Origin: Liolophura sinensis
Lineage: Eukaryota > Mollusca > Polyplacophora > Chitonida > Chitonidae
Assembly (NCBI RefSeq): GCF_032854445.1
Contig: NC_088298.1
Location: 23,647,295 to 23,711,294 of the forward strand
Direction: 5' to 3'
DNA length: 64,000 nucleotides
This document shows positions 21,780 to 34,000 of this stretch, piece by piece (within the stretch, counting starts at the first letter, position 1; every line of letters starts with the position of its first letter). The position numbers and the translations under genes are program-made. Under the pieces are notes generated by a model. That model was given only the letters and a program-made list of their open reading frames with translations. It made no database searches and was not told where the DNA came from.

Positions 21780-21895
21780 TCCAACATGATTGAAACCTGT
21801 AGACTGCTGCTTAATTTCGTACTTTATATACTTTCTCAGTTCTTTGGAGGTTTGTGTTGAACGTTGCTTTGGAAATTTGCCTTGTGAACTATTAA
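21780..21895 (-). repeat. Dispersed repeat family Y copy
   Basis: The reverse strand holds caaatttccaaagcaacgtt then caacacaaacctccaaagaa. Related copies are at 29985, 33880 and 35560. Confidence 0.6.
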
Positions 21896-22439
21896 ATGGG
21901 ACTTCCATGTTTGCATGGTGACTAGTATACTAATGTCTGTTTTAAAGTATAGATTCAGAACATAATTAGAAACCTTGCTTTTCATGTTAAACTAATCATT
22001 AGTCACCCAAACGCGACGTGTATCCGCATCACTCTTGACTATATAGACAGTGATGTCCCACGGGCCCGCTAATCGAAGTAAACACGTCCAAGTTTAAACG
22101 TGTTCAGGTGATAAACACCTTAGCGCTGTTAGCTGTGATAGGTTTACGACAGTAACAGGTCATGATGGGACCCCAGACATCGATAACCAATTACTAGTGA
22201 GCAGCGACCCCAGGTTATGATGAGGCATGGGAGAGACATCAGTCTTTATTTGTACTATAACAGGTCTACATAAGTAGCTTTTTATGTCAGTTAGATATAT
22301 AAAGATGTGTGTACAGACTTGAAGGGATACTAGAATGTATTCGTGCATAAACCGAGCTTCTGCCGATGAACTAACCATCCACGAGGCCTGTCCCATTTGC
22401 ATTCTTCTCATGCCTTTGTTTATTAAGTGTGATGAAAAT

Positions 22440-22720
22440 AGTGCATTCTGGGTAATTCTACACCAGTGAGGTTTAATGAATTACACCAACATCACCGCAT
22501 TTGTTTACCCTATTCTACTTAAGCAATAGTGAGTGGGGGTGATACCTTGATACTTTTTAGGCATATGCATGAACAGTCAGAATGAAACCCTCACTGAGGT
22601 AAGCTGACAATGAGGACGGATTTCAGCGAGTAAATGTGTGGCCAACTATCACACTGTCGCCAGGGCTTTGGTTTCACTGTGTACGCTGTCGTCCTTTACA
22701 TTTTACTGCATATAAAAAGT
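22440..22720 (-). repeat. Dispersed repeat family X copy, long
   Basis: The reverse strand of the family: a 3' part (taattctacaccagtgagg) at about 22450, then catgaacagtcagaatgaaa, then ccctcactgaggtaagctga, then caactatcacactgtcgcca. It is one of the longer copies. Confidence 0.65.
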
Positions 22721-24970
22721 ATCCCATCCCCAAATTACATTCTTATATCAGACAGGACTCAAATGCTGACACATATCTTTATATAGTATTGCCTCACTGA
22801 AATTCTATGCTCATAATTTATTAACTGACTCGTCCGTTGACCGATTTACTCATTTTAAGTGTCCATTATCGAAGAATGAATAGATTTTTTAAGTGACATC
22901 ATCAAAGTAAGGTTAAAAAAGTGAAGCGATATACAATACTATTATGTTCCTTGAGCCATAGACTCAAATTAATCTAGTGAACAAGATTCTATTATCGCTT
23001 AAATGAAAGATGAAAGTATAATTAATTAATTAATGCAATTAATGAGGTTATAATACATTACCGGGATACGTAATGTATAAACCCTAACGTTTTCAGTATG
23101 ATCACACCGAGTACTGATTACAAATCGTTTTAGTCAAATATTTTGTCGCGGAGCTCGTTTCCAGTCCTATTAACACGCCATTCTGACTTCTGCCCTGTTA
23201 TAAAGACTGCCTTACAATAGTATTAATTATCATCGTTCAGCTGCGAGGGAATTAGATTGAATACGTGAGAAGTGTAGTCATTGACCAATCCCTGCAAGGG
23301 AGGTCAAGGGTCGTCACGTGTGACTGGACACGTCATTTCCGGTTGACTGAGCTGCAAAAACACTTGAACATTTTCGCTTCTATACAAATCTGGTACAGGT
23401 GGAGATGGGAGTAAATACAGAAAACAGAGTACACAGAAAGGAACCAATATATAATGTCCAATTCAGGTTTAAACGATACCACCATTCATGAGCCATCAGT
23501 AGACGTACTCTCGTCTGGACGGAAGTTGACAAGTAATTTAATGATGAAATAACCTAATTAGTCTGTTGAGAGCCCGTGTACAGTGCACTTGATTAAAAAT
23601 AAAATAATCAGTTTATTTATTTGCATATTACCGTCCTTTTATGAGGGCGAGAGAAAATCGTACGATATTTTATGACATTTATTGTGACAAAAGGCCTTCT
23701 CAGGCATTGCAAAATAGCAATGATCAGTTCAGCTTGGACCCGAATCGTCACTGCGCGGAACAAGGGATCCTTGTTTACGACAGATTCCCACATATCTCTC
23801 ACTTCCTATGTTAATCGACTGATTAATTCATGTATTGTAGTTTAATCCCAAAATAAATAGTTCATACGTCATTTACGAAAAATATAATCCACACTCTAGA
23901 TAAAAAATCTGTAGTCGATGTTTTATCCGCGAATATAGGGGAGATGTCCAGGAAATGTCCATAAAGATCTATGCACAAAAATACATAGTCCATACTCTGG
24001 GCGCAAAATATATCGTAAATGCGATGTATCGAAGGCTCACATAGTTTATATGTTAAGGTATTCATCCAGTGGAAGACAACGGACGTGGGTAAAGTTCTAT
24101 CGCGAAAGATGGAGGCATTGTCCGGTTCAGAATTCAGTTGGGTAACCCGCCCCTAACTGTTTATAGTCAGTGTTCACGAGTATAGTAACAGATAGAAGCT
24201 CAAGGATATCAAGAGGTAAAAATGTTTTCCAAAGAGGAATGCCAAAAAATGACGAAATTTCGAAGAAGACGTTGAAAGCGTTTCTTTCCCTTTTCGTTAA
24301 CAGAAAATTCGCATTGCCGCTATTCAAGTATACAGTGTATAACGGACACAAAAATCAAAATCCACCTGTCTACTGTCAATAAAAGTCCAAACTACACTCA
24401 TAAAGCTCGTTGTATGTCATCATAAGATAGACAGGGTCCCTGTCGCAGCGCGCTGTAAACTTAGTACACTGTACGAAAAAATAATGAGCTCTTGTCAGAA
24501 ATGATTAATGGCGTACACGGAGAAGCTGGCGGCGATGTGCTTGGAATACGTGTAGCTCGCTGGTAAGAACACGTAACTAATTGGCTGATTGAATTCCTAC
24601 CTGGCCAGGCTTGCTAATGAGGTGATATTTTGAGATAGAAGTCACCTGGATTTGTGTATAATATAGGTAAGTTCATCAGTTAAACTATGCAGGAATAGAT
24701 GATACGTATATAGCTCAAGGGGGCATATTTGTATGTACAAGTTCAATAGCCTCTGGTACTAGAGAGATGTATATAAGATTAAAGACATGAAAATACATTT
24801 TCATCTGTATTCTTATAATTGTTTTGTATTTCGAGATTTATTCTGAGTAATTCTATGTCGAAGTAAAAAAATGAAATGAAAACATTTAAAACGACGTCAT
24901 ACAGATAAATGTTAACTGGACACACTATGTTCAAACACATAACAGACATGTTAAATGGCGCAGTGAACGA
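22721..24970. other. Unassigned stretch
   Basis: AT-rich, with an attaattaattaat run near 23020. No exon, element end or repeat array recognised. Confidence 0.4.
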
Positions 24971-24974
24971 TTTG

Positions 24975-26560
24975 ATTGACTTGTTGGATGACAAGCTAGG
25001 TGATCTGATTGACTGATTGAATGACAGACTGATTGTCTTGGAAAGACTAAATGACTGAAAGGTTGGGGTGTGTTACCTTTACAGACTTACTTACTTACTT
25101 ACGAACTGGGGAGGGGGTAAAATTTTTTCTGATTAACAAACTAACTGGTTTGAGTGACAGGTTAACTGTACATGAGGAGAATGGGTGACAGGATGATTTA
25201 ACCTCTGTATTCAATCAGACATTCGTATACTAGTAGTTAACCAAAATGGAAATCTTAGGTCAATAATCGCAAGGTCAATTACCAAAACGGCGTTTATATG
25301 AAGTATGAAATTAGGACTGAATCTTCAAAGAGAAGTTGTCAACAGTGTTCAATGATGTAAAAAAAGACGTATTTAAAAAACCGAGGGCTTTAGGTGAGAC
25401 CGTGTGACCTGTCTAACGGATTAACTGACCGATTGACTAACTAACTGACTGACTTACAGAGTATCTTAAGTAACTGATTTATTTAACTGTTTGGTTGTTT
25501 GATTGGTTGATTTACTTGTTAGGTGACTTGGTTGATTGACTGATTAAGTAAGTGATTGGGTTTACTGATGTCCTCAAGAATTGGTTTCAGAGACTGACTG
25601 ACCGACCAAGTAGATGACTTACTAACTGGCGAAGTGCCTTACTCGATGCATGTTTGTCTAACTAACTCGGTTACTGTGTGGCTTGCTGATGGATTCGATC
25701 TACTGACAACCTGAAAAATCGGCTTGACTAATTGACTGACTGACTGGCTGACTGGCTAGATGATTGGCTGCCTGGCAGGCAAACTAACGGACTTACCCAT
25801 TGTCTTGGCTAAATGACTGACATACGGTGTGGCATGGCTGACTGATTGATTTACCATGCTTGTTGGATTTCCTCAAAAGCTGAAAAATCGGTTTCTCTGT
25901 CTAACTAGTTGGGTAACTAGCTGACGGGATGACTGACTTCTGATTGACTGGCAAGCTGGCCGACTTACTGATTGTATTGGTGAATTGACTGATTTACCGA
26001 GTGTCTTGGCTGATCGATTTACCACACTTGTCGGGTTTACTGACAACCTGAAAAATCGTCTTGCCTTACTGAATGGCTGATAGACTGGCAAACTAGCCGA
26101 CTTACCGAGTGTCTTGGCTGATCAATTTATCACTGGCCGGCCCCAAGACAACCTGAAAAATCGATTTGACTCACTGAATGGCTGACAGACCGACAAACTG
26201 GCCGACTTGCCGAGTGTCTTGGTTGATCGATTTACCACTGGTCGGCTTACAGACGACCGGATCCTGAAAAATGGACTGACAAACTGGTGGACAGCTATTC
26301 TGACTGACTTACTAAGTGTCTTGGTTAAATGACTGACTTACCGTGTGGTTTAGCTGATTGGTTGACTGATTTACCAGATGGTTGGCAAAGCTGACTGACT
26401 ATCTCTGAATCAGTGAGATATTTGCACAACTTAGTGATTTTGCTTAAGGATCAATCCAGACCAGTTGACCGGCTTCCGACAGAACCAGTGAGGGACTGGC
26501 ATACTATTTTCATAATCTATCTGACTCACTGACTCACTCACTGACCGACTGTATAAATGA
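24975..26560. repeat. Long cryptic (CTGA/TTGA)n region with larger degenerate units
   Basis: Nearly 1.6 kb is built of tgac/ttga/ctga words (for example ttgactgactgactggctga). Superimposed on it, the phrase gacaacctgaaaaatcg or a close variant recurs at about 25708, 25876, 26047, 26150 and 26260, usually after a ttgatcgatttaccac-like phrase, so old units of roughly 100-170 bp exist. Short frames on the minus strand are artefacts. Confidence 0.85.
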
Positions 26561-27079
26561 CGCTGGATGACATGTCTCTCTAAGTGAGAGGTGACACTTG
26601 GCTGTCTATCTGTCCAACCAACTTCTTGGCTTCCAGCCTGACACACTCATTAATGTTTTAATGACACTGATAATACGATACATGGTACTTGGTGTTCATT
26701 AAAACTTATGAAAACGTCGATTCAGCAAGCAAGCTCTGAACAGAGGAGTTTCGTAACAGCCACATGACTCATCAAAACACTTTAGAGTTATTAACGATTT
26801 CCAAATTTCTCATATTCCTAAGCATAATTGTGTTTGTAAATTAGAGTTTCCTCGAGTGATTTGAGTGGAAATTCGCGCACTTATGTCACTAACAGCTATC
26901 CGGTGCCTTAATGAGCAACAAAAAATCGCACCCCATCATGGTTCTAACTACAAAAGTGTGTTAGCTCTAAATTTTAAAACATATATACGCCATTGTATTC
27001 AGTGGGTTTAACCATTGTTTGTCCGTTTGACGACTGGCTATGTGCCACTGAAATTATGAATATAAAAAAGACTTACAGC

Positions 27080-27285
27080 TTAGGGAGTAACACCAATGCG
27101 ACAGTGTGATGTTTGACGCACGTTACCAATAAATCATCTCGCTTCTGAATTTACCTCAGTTAGGGTGTTTTCTAACTGTTCAGGTAAATTAAAAAATAGG
27201 TAGCAACTTACCTCCCCCCTCAAGCACCACGACTTAAGCAGGATTAGATGCAATTTTTTGCACGTCACTTGCCTACAATTACTGA
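27080..27285 (+). repeat. Dispersed repeat family X copy
   Basis: It contains gcgacagtgtgatg, then tttacctcagttagggtgtt then ttctaactgttcaggtaaa, and ends near gcacgtcacttgcc. Confidence 0.7.
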
Positions 27286-27469
27286 AGATTCTGTGATGTC
27301 ATCACATTTAATATTCAATTCAAAAATGGCTTTGAAAACTTATTTCGAAATATCAAAATCCTAAATGAGGACAATATCTTCCTTCTAGAATATTATGGAC
27401 ACTTTCCCAGTGATACAGTTTGATCTGTCACCTTTAATGGTCTATTATACCCGGGAAGACAATTCTGAC

Positions 27470-27648
27470 CTAAACCAAACTCTGAAATACAATCTTAAAA
27501 CTTATTTTGGGGCTTTAGAAATTAAAATTTCCACCTCATCAATGTTACCTTAAGACTAACGTGTCCAAATCTCAGTACCAAAAACTAAGGATTGTATAAA
27601 GAATTAAAATTTTGACATGTCAAAAACGACGTTATGGAATCCGCTCCC
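27470..27648 (-). mobile_element. MITE-like element, copy 2 (possibly partial)
   Basis: Its reverse complement reads ggattccataacgtcgtttt, then tgacatgtcaaaattttaat, then ccccaaaataagttttaaga, then ttgtatttcagag, matching the element at 14137-14360. The far end towards 27300 is uncertain. Confidence 0.5.
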
Positions 27649-27650
27649 TG

Positions 27651-27924
27651 TCCTTAACATACTGCAGTATGCTCCAGATCCTTAACATACAGCAGTATGC
27701 CCCCGATCCTTAACATACTGCAGTATGCTTCCGATCCTTAACATACAGCAGTATGCCCCCGATCCTTAACATACTGCAGTATGCCCCCGATCCTTAACAT
27801 ACTGCAGTATGCTCCAGATCCTTAACATACTGCAGTATGCTCCAGATCCTTAACATACTGCAGTATGCTCCAGATCCTTAACATACTGCAGTATGCTCCA
27901 GATCCTTAACATACTGCAGTATGC
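27651..27924. repeat. 28-bp tandem array with a palindrome in each unit, about 10 copies
   Basis: Unit: gatccttaacatactgcagt then atgctcca (28 bp). Each unit holds the 14-bp perfect palindrome catactgcagtatg; in two units it is catacagcagtatg, with the central symmetry broken. The spacer varies between ctcca, ccccc and cttcc. Confidence 0.95.
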
Positions 27925-30900
27925 ATGGTTGTTTCACAATTGAAAATAAATATAGCAATTGTACGGTCCGTCAAAAATGACTCATACAACACGTCAATTT
28001 TTAAGCAAATATCCTCTAGAAAAAGCTAGAAAAACAACAAACTCGTGTTAAAATTCGTGAGGTTCATTCATAGTTATAAAAACATAACCTCGTATTTTTC
28101 CGACTTTTTCCTGCCTGTTGAGATACTTAGGCGTCCTTGACCCCTCTTGACACGTGCTGTAACTATGGTTATGTAAGGCCCTTAAATGACTCACGGCATC
28201 AAATTAACCCCCACATCTGTCAAGTTCTAGTACCACGCATAATTGTTGTAGGATATCAGAGTGGGAGGACATAAGAGGCTTAATGAGCGTGCTGCTCGGT
28301 GATATTTTATTGCGTTATACAATTTCGGTGGCATATTGCCGCACACAAGTGGAAAAGGTTTAAGTAGGTTTACGTCTTGTATTGCATCCTTCCACGCATA
28401 AGGTCGGGAGATCGATCCATGGCTCCGTCGGTCAATCAGGAACTCCTACACCAACGATAGAGGGTGGTTTTGTTTTTATCTTTTGGTTTTACTTAGAGAA
28501 ATTTCTAATAAGCAATGCCATCAGCACGAGTTCGACCTGATCGAAAAAACCTGCATTTTACTAAATAAAACCGTGAGCTATCATGCCAGTTATATACACG
28601 CGTCACCATCTGTGGATTGATTTATTTATGTATTTGGGTACTTTCTTGCGCCACTCTTAAGGTTTACGCATGAATGAAACCGGAGTGGCCGGATTAAACC
28701 GTCGACCTTTGACAAGCTACTGGCGTGCTTTCTCACATTCTGACGTAATGGCTTGTACACCATATCGATGGAAAACCTGTGGTCTTCAACAGCAGCTCCA
28801 CGAGTTTCGTCAGTGGTTCACTGTCACCCGAGACCTAATGGATAATCTTGTCTATATCATGATTATTAGAAAATGGTTATAAAAGTTAGTCTAATAATTC
28901 GCTGGTCGGAAGGAACCTTTTATGTGTCCCAGAGGAGTCGTCTGTGGATGTAAAGGTTAAAACATCTTGAGATTTGTCTGTTGGTCATCTCTGTGAGAAA
29001 ACTGATATCGAGTAACGAACATTTATTAGACTTCGTGATATTTTTGATGTCTGACATTGAAAGATAGGTCAATATTTAGTTAGTGTAGGTTTTACATGTT
29101 ACAAGTTGAAGAAGATGGGCAAACTCAACAAATACATCGTGGTTTGTGATGAAAGTTTGGATATTCGTTTTTTGATTATTGACTCAGAAGGTCCATTAAG
29201 ATTTATCACTGGTATACGATTGTCAGTTGTGATGTTTAAGAGCTAGTGTATTTTGGCTGTGGACTAATAGCTGTAGCTACCTGCAAGCAGGTAAGGATAT
29301 CTTATATACTGCTGTAGTCAAACCACATGCACCGGTTTTATGCAGAGATAAAAGTTAACGCGTTGCAGGTGTTTGCCATTTTCGCCTCCCACCGCAGAAC
29401 GAAATAAAAAAGAGATGACCTAAAGCATCGCGATATACTTTTTTGCCGAAAAAAAATCCTCTAGTTAAATGACGGAACACCATACATAAACTTTACCAGA
29501 TTCTTACTTAATTATCCGTTCTTGCTGTATGAAAACCATATGTTATTTCTCAGCTGTTGATTTTGTGAATGGTAATCGTCTGTCGAAGTAGTTGAACAGG
29601 CTGTCGCCATGGCAACTTTTATCGGCCGCGCTAAATTCCAGAATTTCTCTCATTTTTTAAAAATGTTTTTTGTTTTGCTGATAAATCTTAAATGTAACCT
29701 TTCCAACATCAAGTTTGCCAGATCCATTCGTGAGGAATATGGTTCTAATAAATACGCTGTAATTAGCCGTCAAGGACGTGAGCAAGACGCCGGAAGATTA
29801 AGCTCCTTGTGAGACTCAGAGCTCAAGGCAAGAGCTTGTAAGAGCTGCCTCATTCAATGTCAGTTCAAAGGAATGACTCATTCTATGCGAGTTGAAACAG
29901 CTGACTGCCATTTAAATTTATTTCCATAAAAACAATCTGTTTCAAGACGTAGAATACGTCCGTCAACCAAAATGAGCGTTCCGGGTAAATAATGGAAAGA
30001 CAAATTTCGAAGGCAACGTTCAACAAAAGCCATCGAGGAAGCAAGAAAGAATATAAAGAAATTATGACGAATATCATGCAGAGAGATGCAATAACCATCT
30101 TACCTGACAACGGCAAGAGGCATGGGATGTTCTAAGCTCAGTGTTGGAGTTGAATCAGTATGCCTTGTTGCTTTAATCGGTGTCCACTTTGATTTTTATG
30201 CGGTGATTTAGTTTGGCTGCAGATTAAAAATAGCGTCGTTCGAACTGGCTTGCTTCAAAATGAAACTGACGTTAGAGACGTCACCTTGAAAAAACCCACC
30301 GCAAATGCAACGCCAAAGAAACTGACAGCGTGTACGTAGAGTGACGCTGTTGGCTTTTGGGTATTTCTGTGATATCGTTCTTTATTGTCTTTTGTCGGCA
30401 ACTTTTATTGCGCAAAGCTTTCAGCACCAACCCTAGCTGCGTGTATCTTCCAAGACCTCCAGGAATAATAACATGGGCTTACTTGCTTTCTGGATATGAC
30501 ATATAGATGTCAGGCTTATCCATCTGCAGACGGTTCCCCACGCCAGTTATCTCACAACCCTGTCCGTCAATATGCATCATAACTGACAACGCATATGAGA
30601 CGTTCTCCAGAAGACGTAATGCGAACAAGGTAGTCGATGTAGATTCCTTACATCCCAAAGAAAATAACGTTGTCAGTTTGTAGTTTCCATCACTGGCGAG
30701 AAAGGCCTATTCAGGTACCAGTTGCCTCTCACAGATTAGATTCCATCTAAATACATCGTCTATTTGCAGTTAAGAAAAATAAATATTAAATAACTCAGTA
30801 CTTATACCAATTACATGCGAGTATATCAAAATGCGACATATTTTTGTCATGTAATTCGTTTCAAAGTCTGGTACTAAGAGGTAGTCTGGACAGTTGATCC

Positions 30901-30976
30901 AAACTAACGTCAAATGATTGTTATGTATGTGTGACTAGATACCAAGACCATGTGTGACCAAATACCAAATTATAAG
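27925..30976. other. Unassigned stretch with scattered repeat fragments
   Basis: A tatttgggtactttcttgcg-type segment at about 28618-28720 resembles a decayed dispersed repeat. A family Y copy lies at 29985-30100. Frames at 28670-28882, 29609-29812 and 29883-30116 have no recognisable domain. No exon is supported. Confidence 0.35.
29985..30100 (+). repeat. Dispersed repeat family Y copy
   Basis: It contains gacaaatttcgaaggcaacg then ttcaacaaaagccatcgagg, matching the copies near 33900 and the reverse strand of 21780-21895. Confidence 0.6.
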
Positions 30977-31325
30977 AGGTCGTATTTCAAAGGATCAGAT
31001 AACAATTACAAGAGAGAATAAAATGGTCGTATTTCACAGGATCAGATAACAATTACAAGAGAGAGACAAATGGTTGTATTTCATTTATTTGTTTATTTAT
31101 TTGATCTGTGTTTTACGCCGCACTCAAGAATATTTCACTTAAACGATGGCGGCCAGCCTTATTGCGGGAGGAAACCGGGCATAGCCCGGGGGAATCTCAC
31201 GCAAGACCTACCCACGTATGGCTGGAGAGGAGGCCAGCATGAGCTGGACTTGAGCTCACGGCGTGGTTGTAATAGATAGCTTATGTGTGATCAGATAACA
31301 GTCATAAGCGCGTGTCAAATGGTCA
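30977..31325. repeat. 48-bp tandem repeat interrupted by a SINE
   Basis: Units beginning ggtcgtatttca start at 30977 and 31025, and a third (ggttgtatttca) at 31073, exactly 48 bp apart. They share ggatcagataacaattacaa. The third unit is cut by a family A SINE; after it, a diverged unit (gatcagataacagtcataag) continues to the next ggtcatattt at about 31320. Weaker units precede the array. Confidence 0.85.
31079..31263 (-). mobile_element. SINE family A, inserted in the 48-bp array
   Basis: The reverse-strand SINE has a B-box-region match (gagctcaagtccagctc), body and tail. The short sequence tggttgta occurs on both sides (31071-31078 and 31264-31271), a probable target-site duplication. Confidence 0.8.
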
Positions 31326-33870
31326 TATTTGGTTATATGTGAGTTCTTATAAAAATGAGTCACCAGTGCTTTCGTTCGATTCATTACTTGCATATGTTGT
31401 ATATTTAATATTCGATTCCTTCGCGCACCTTGTTACCCACTTTCATAAGTTAATTTACATACGTCACATTTCGATATACTCTACAGTGGCGTAAAAGCTG
31501 TCTCAGTGGTACAATTTACGTATCGTGATGAACAGTCAGATGTCGAACCATCATGACAGTGTCGTTCTTGGTTTCATTCAATTAATTTTCTTCTAAAGTA
31601 AACTGTCCATGAAAGAAAAGCTTTGAGCTCTTCCACACTGAAAACCTTTAGTCAATAAACATTCGGCAGACATATTTCACGAGATGACCTTTCTGAACGA
31701 AATGGTCAAAGGTCATAGACCAGATTTAGTCCAGTTCGTTTTATACTCCAGTCCAGATGTTCCCTACCATTCACAAAAACCATTCATAACACCAAAAATA
31801 AAGCAGCTAAAATGTTATATAGCAAACACCTGTAGGCGATATGCTCCGTGAGCTATTAACCTCTGACGTCCGCTTACTTACTTCTAAAATGTATTTCCAG
31901 AAAAATGGCTCCCCAATATTTTCTCATAATTGACCTAATTAGACGCGGAGTCTGAAACGCAAAGTTCATTAGCACCTTCAAGATCCAATTCAATATGAAA
32001 AGCTAAGTTCACCACAAGCTATGGATGGTTAGCAGCAGGGCGTTACCGTGGAGGTCACGCGGTTTAATTTTTGCTATAGCAATCCGTACTCGTAATTCCT
32101 TCTGGATTCCATAGATTGAGTCTCTTTAGTTTGACCTCTACTCAAGGTTGTATTGGTGTAAAATATCATTTCCATTATTAAAGGTGTATATATTTTTAAA
32201 AATGCCGTATCACTGGTTAAAGACGTGAAGAAACATTTGATGTTCACACGATGTGTTAGCAGCACTGAGAACCTCTGTATGTCACTATTCCTATCGGCAA
32301 ATCTGTCGGCCGGCTCGCTTAACAGGGATCCTGGGTATAAGACGACATGGACACCTAGCGCAATTTCTCCGCTATTGCATTTGAGTTTGTTTCCATATCA
32401 TTTAGACAGAACAGATTTTCATTGTGTTTCGAGAAACGAGGTTAAGTTTTGCCCATTTTAAGCCCTTCCACACGACCTCACGCGAAATTGAACTCGAATC
32501 TCCGTAACCTATCTTCTCGCCCAACGCAGTAAGGCCATTCAAGGTTCACGATTCCCTGGTTTTAACATTACATTGATATTAACATTAAAATTCACAAAAG
32601 TTAAAAAATAAAAAAAAGAAACACGTTATGCGAACATTTAACCGGTTATCATGTCCTATTAGAATAACATGATTGCTGTTAACTTTTCTCAACTTCACTG
32701 GAACGTATGCAAGACACCAGCAACATGGCCAACAAAATAGAATGCACTGTCTGCCGGTTCGGAATAAAAGCAGTCCTAAGCACCATAGACAGACGAAGTG
32801 ATAAAATTGCTTTTAAAATAATACCTGTCAAGGTGCACAAATCGTGTCTGGTCAAAAAGGGAATTATACATTTTCTAACGATTACTTACCGACAGACGAA
32901 CGTCTATGGAAGGATAAAACATCAATAAACAAACACATTGAAGGACAACATGGTCAACCGATTCAGTAGTTTGGGTTTCCACAAGCAAACTATTTGTTTT
33001 ACAAATATTTAGTTACAAAAGGTTATTTAGTTACTCAAAATCACCGATGAAGATATTTCAATATTTGCAATACGGTATTTTTATACAACAACACGGAAGG
33101 ATTAAAAATCTGTCAGATATTAAAATTCCATCTTCAAAAGAAACTGAATTTTTGCAATTGAACTTTTCATATTACGTCCCATCCAAGGTATTGGTTATTA
33201 TTGCTTTCATGAACCGCAGTCTCCATCCTTGAGGATGCTTTACCTCAATCTATTGGATTACCTAAAATGATTGATGTTTTTATGAAGGGAACAAAGCAAG
33301 ATAAAAAGGTTTGAAGCATTTCTCTGCCGAGCACCCGATTCTTCTCTTGTCGGACGTTATACAAAGATGCTTTAGGATCGTGCCACAGAATTACCGCCGA
33401 GACGAAGCCTATTAGTACAAAACTAATCCGTCAAGCTCTCCCGTGGGGTCGGGGATCTTAAGGCTTGTCAAGATAGCGTTGTGTATTCCTCTTTTTAACT
33501 TCTCTGAACCGTACCCAACTGCTTTTCAACACGGTCATAATGTGGGTGGCACAAGTACGGCACCCTACGGGCTATTTTAACGAGTTAGTTAAATAATCTA
33601 TGAGAAAAAGGAAAGAAAGACGAAAATCAACCCACGCGATTCAAGGTTCATCCACTTGCTTATTCAAAGATGAAGTGACAGCCTTCTGGAATTGCTTAAA
33701 ATGTAGACAAAATTTGCCCTCCCGGGATTTAGAGAATGGTGACGTATATGGCAGGTAGGAACATCAAACTAAAATAACACAATAATGTGTTCCAAATTTC
33801 AAATCGAAATTTCATTCTTCGTTTTATTTGGTGGATGTTTACTAGCATTTTGGGACATTTGTACATCAAT
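31326..33870. other. Unassigned stretch
   Basis: Short frames at 32225-32461 and 32707-32928 carry no recognised domain. No repeat array or promoter signal is clear. Confidence 0.35.
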
Positions 33871-33879
33871 TGTCAGCCA

Positions 33880-34000
33880 TAAAGGACAATAATCGGGATA
33901 AAAATTTCCAAGGCAACGTTCAACACAAACCACCACAAACTGAGAAGGTCTAAAATAAGAAATTAAGATGAAGTCCCTCTAAGAGCAACCGTCAACAGTT
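33880..34000 (+). repeat. Dispersed repeat family Y copy
   Basis: It contains aaaatttccaaggcaacgtt then caacacaaaccaccacaaac then tgagaaggtctaaaataaga. Confidence 0.65.

Noticed and set aside
27651-27924. CRISPR-like repeat of palindromic units
   Set aside because: The 28-bp units are head-to-tail with no unique spacers; it is a minisatellite.
31070-31279. 69-codon frame with an apparent N-terminal membrane segment
   Set aside because: It is the reverse strand of a family A SINE; the hydrophobic start is the TTTA tail.
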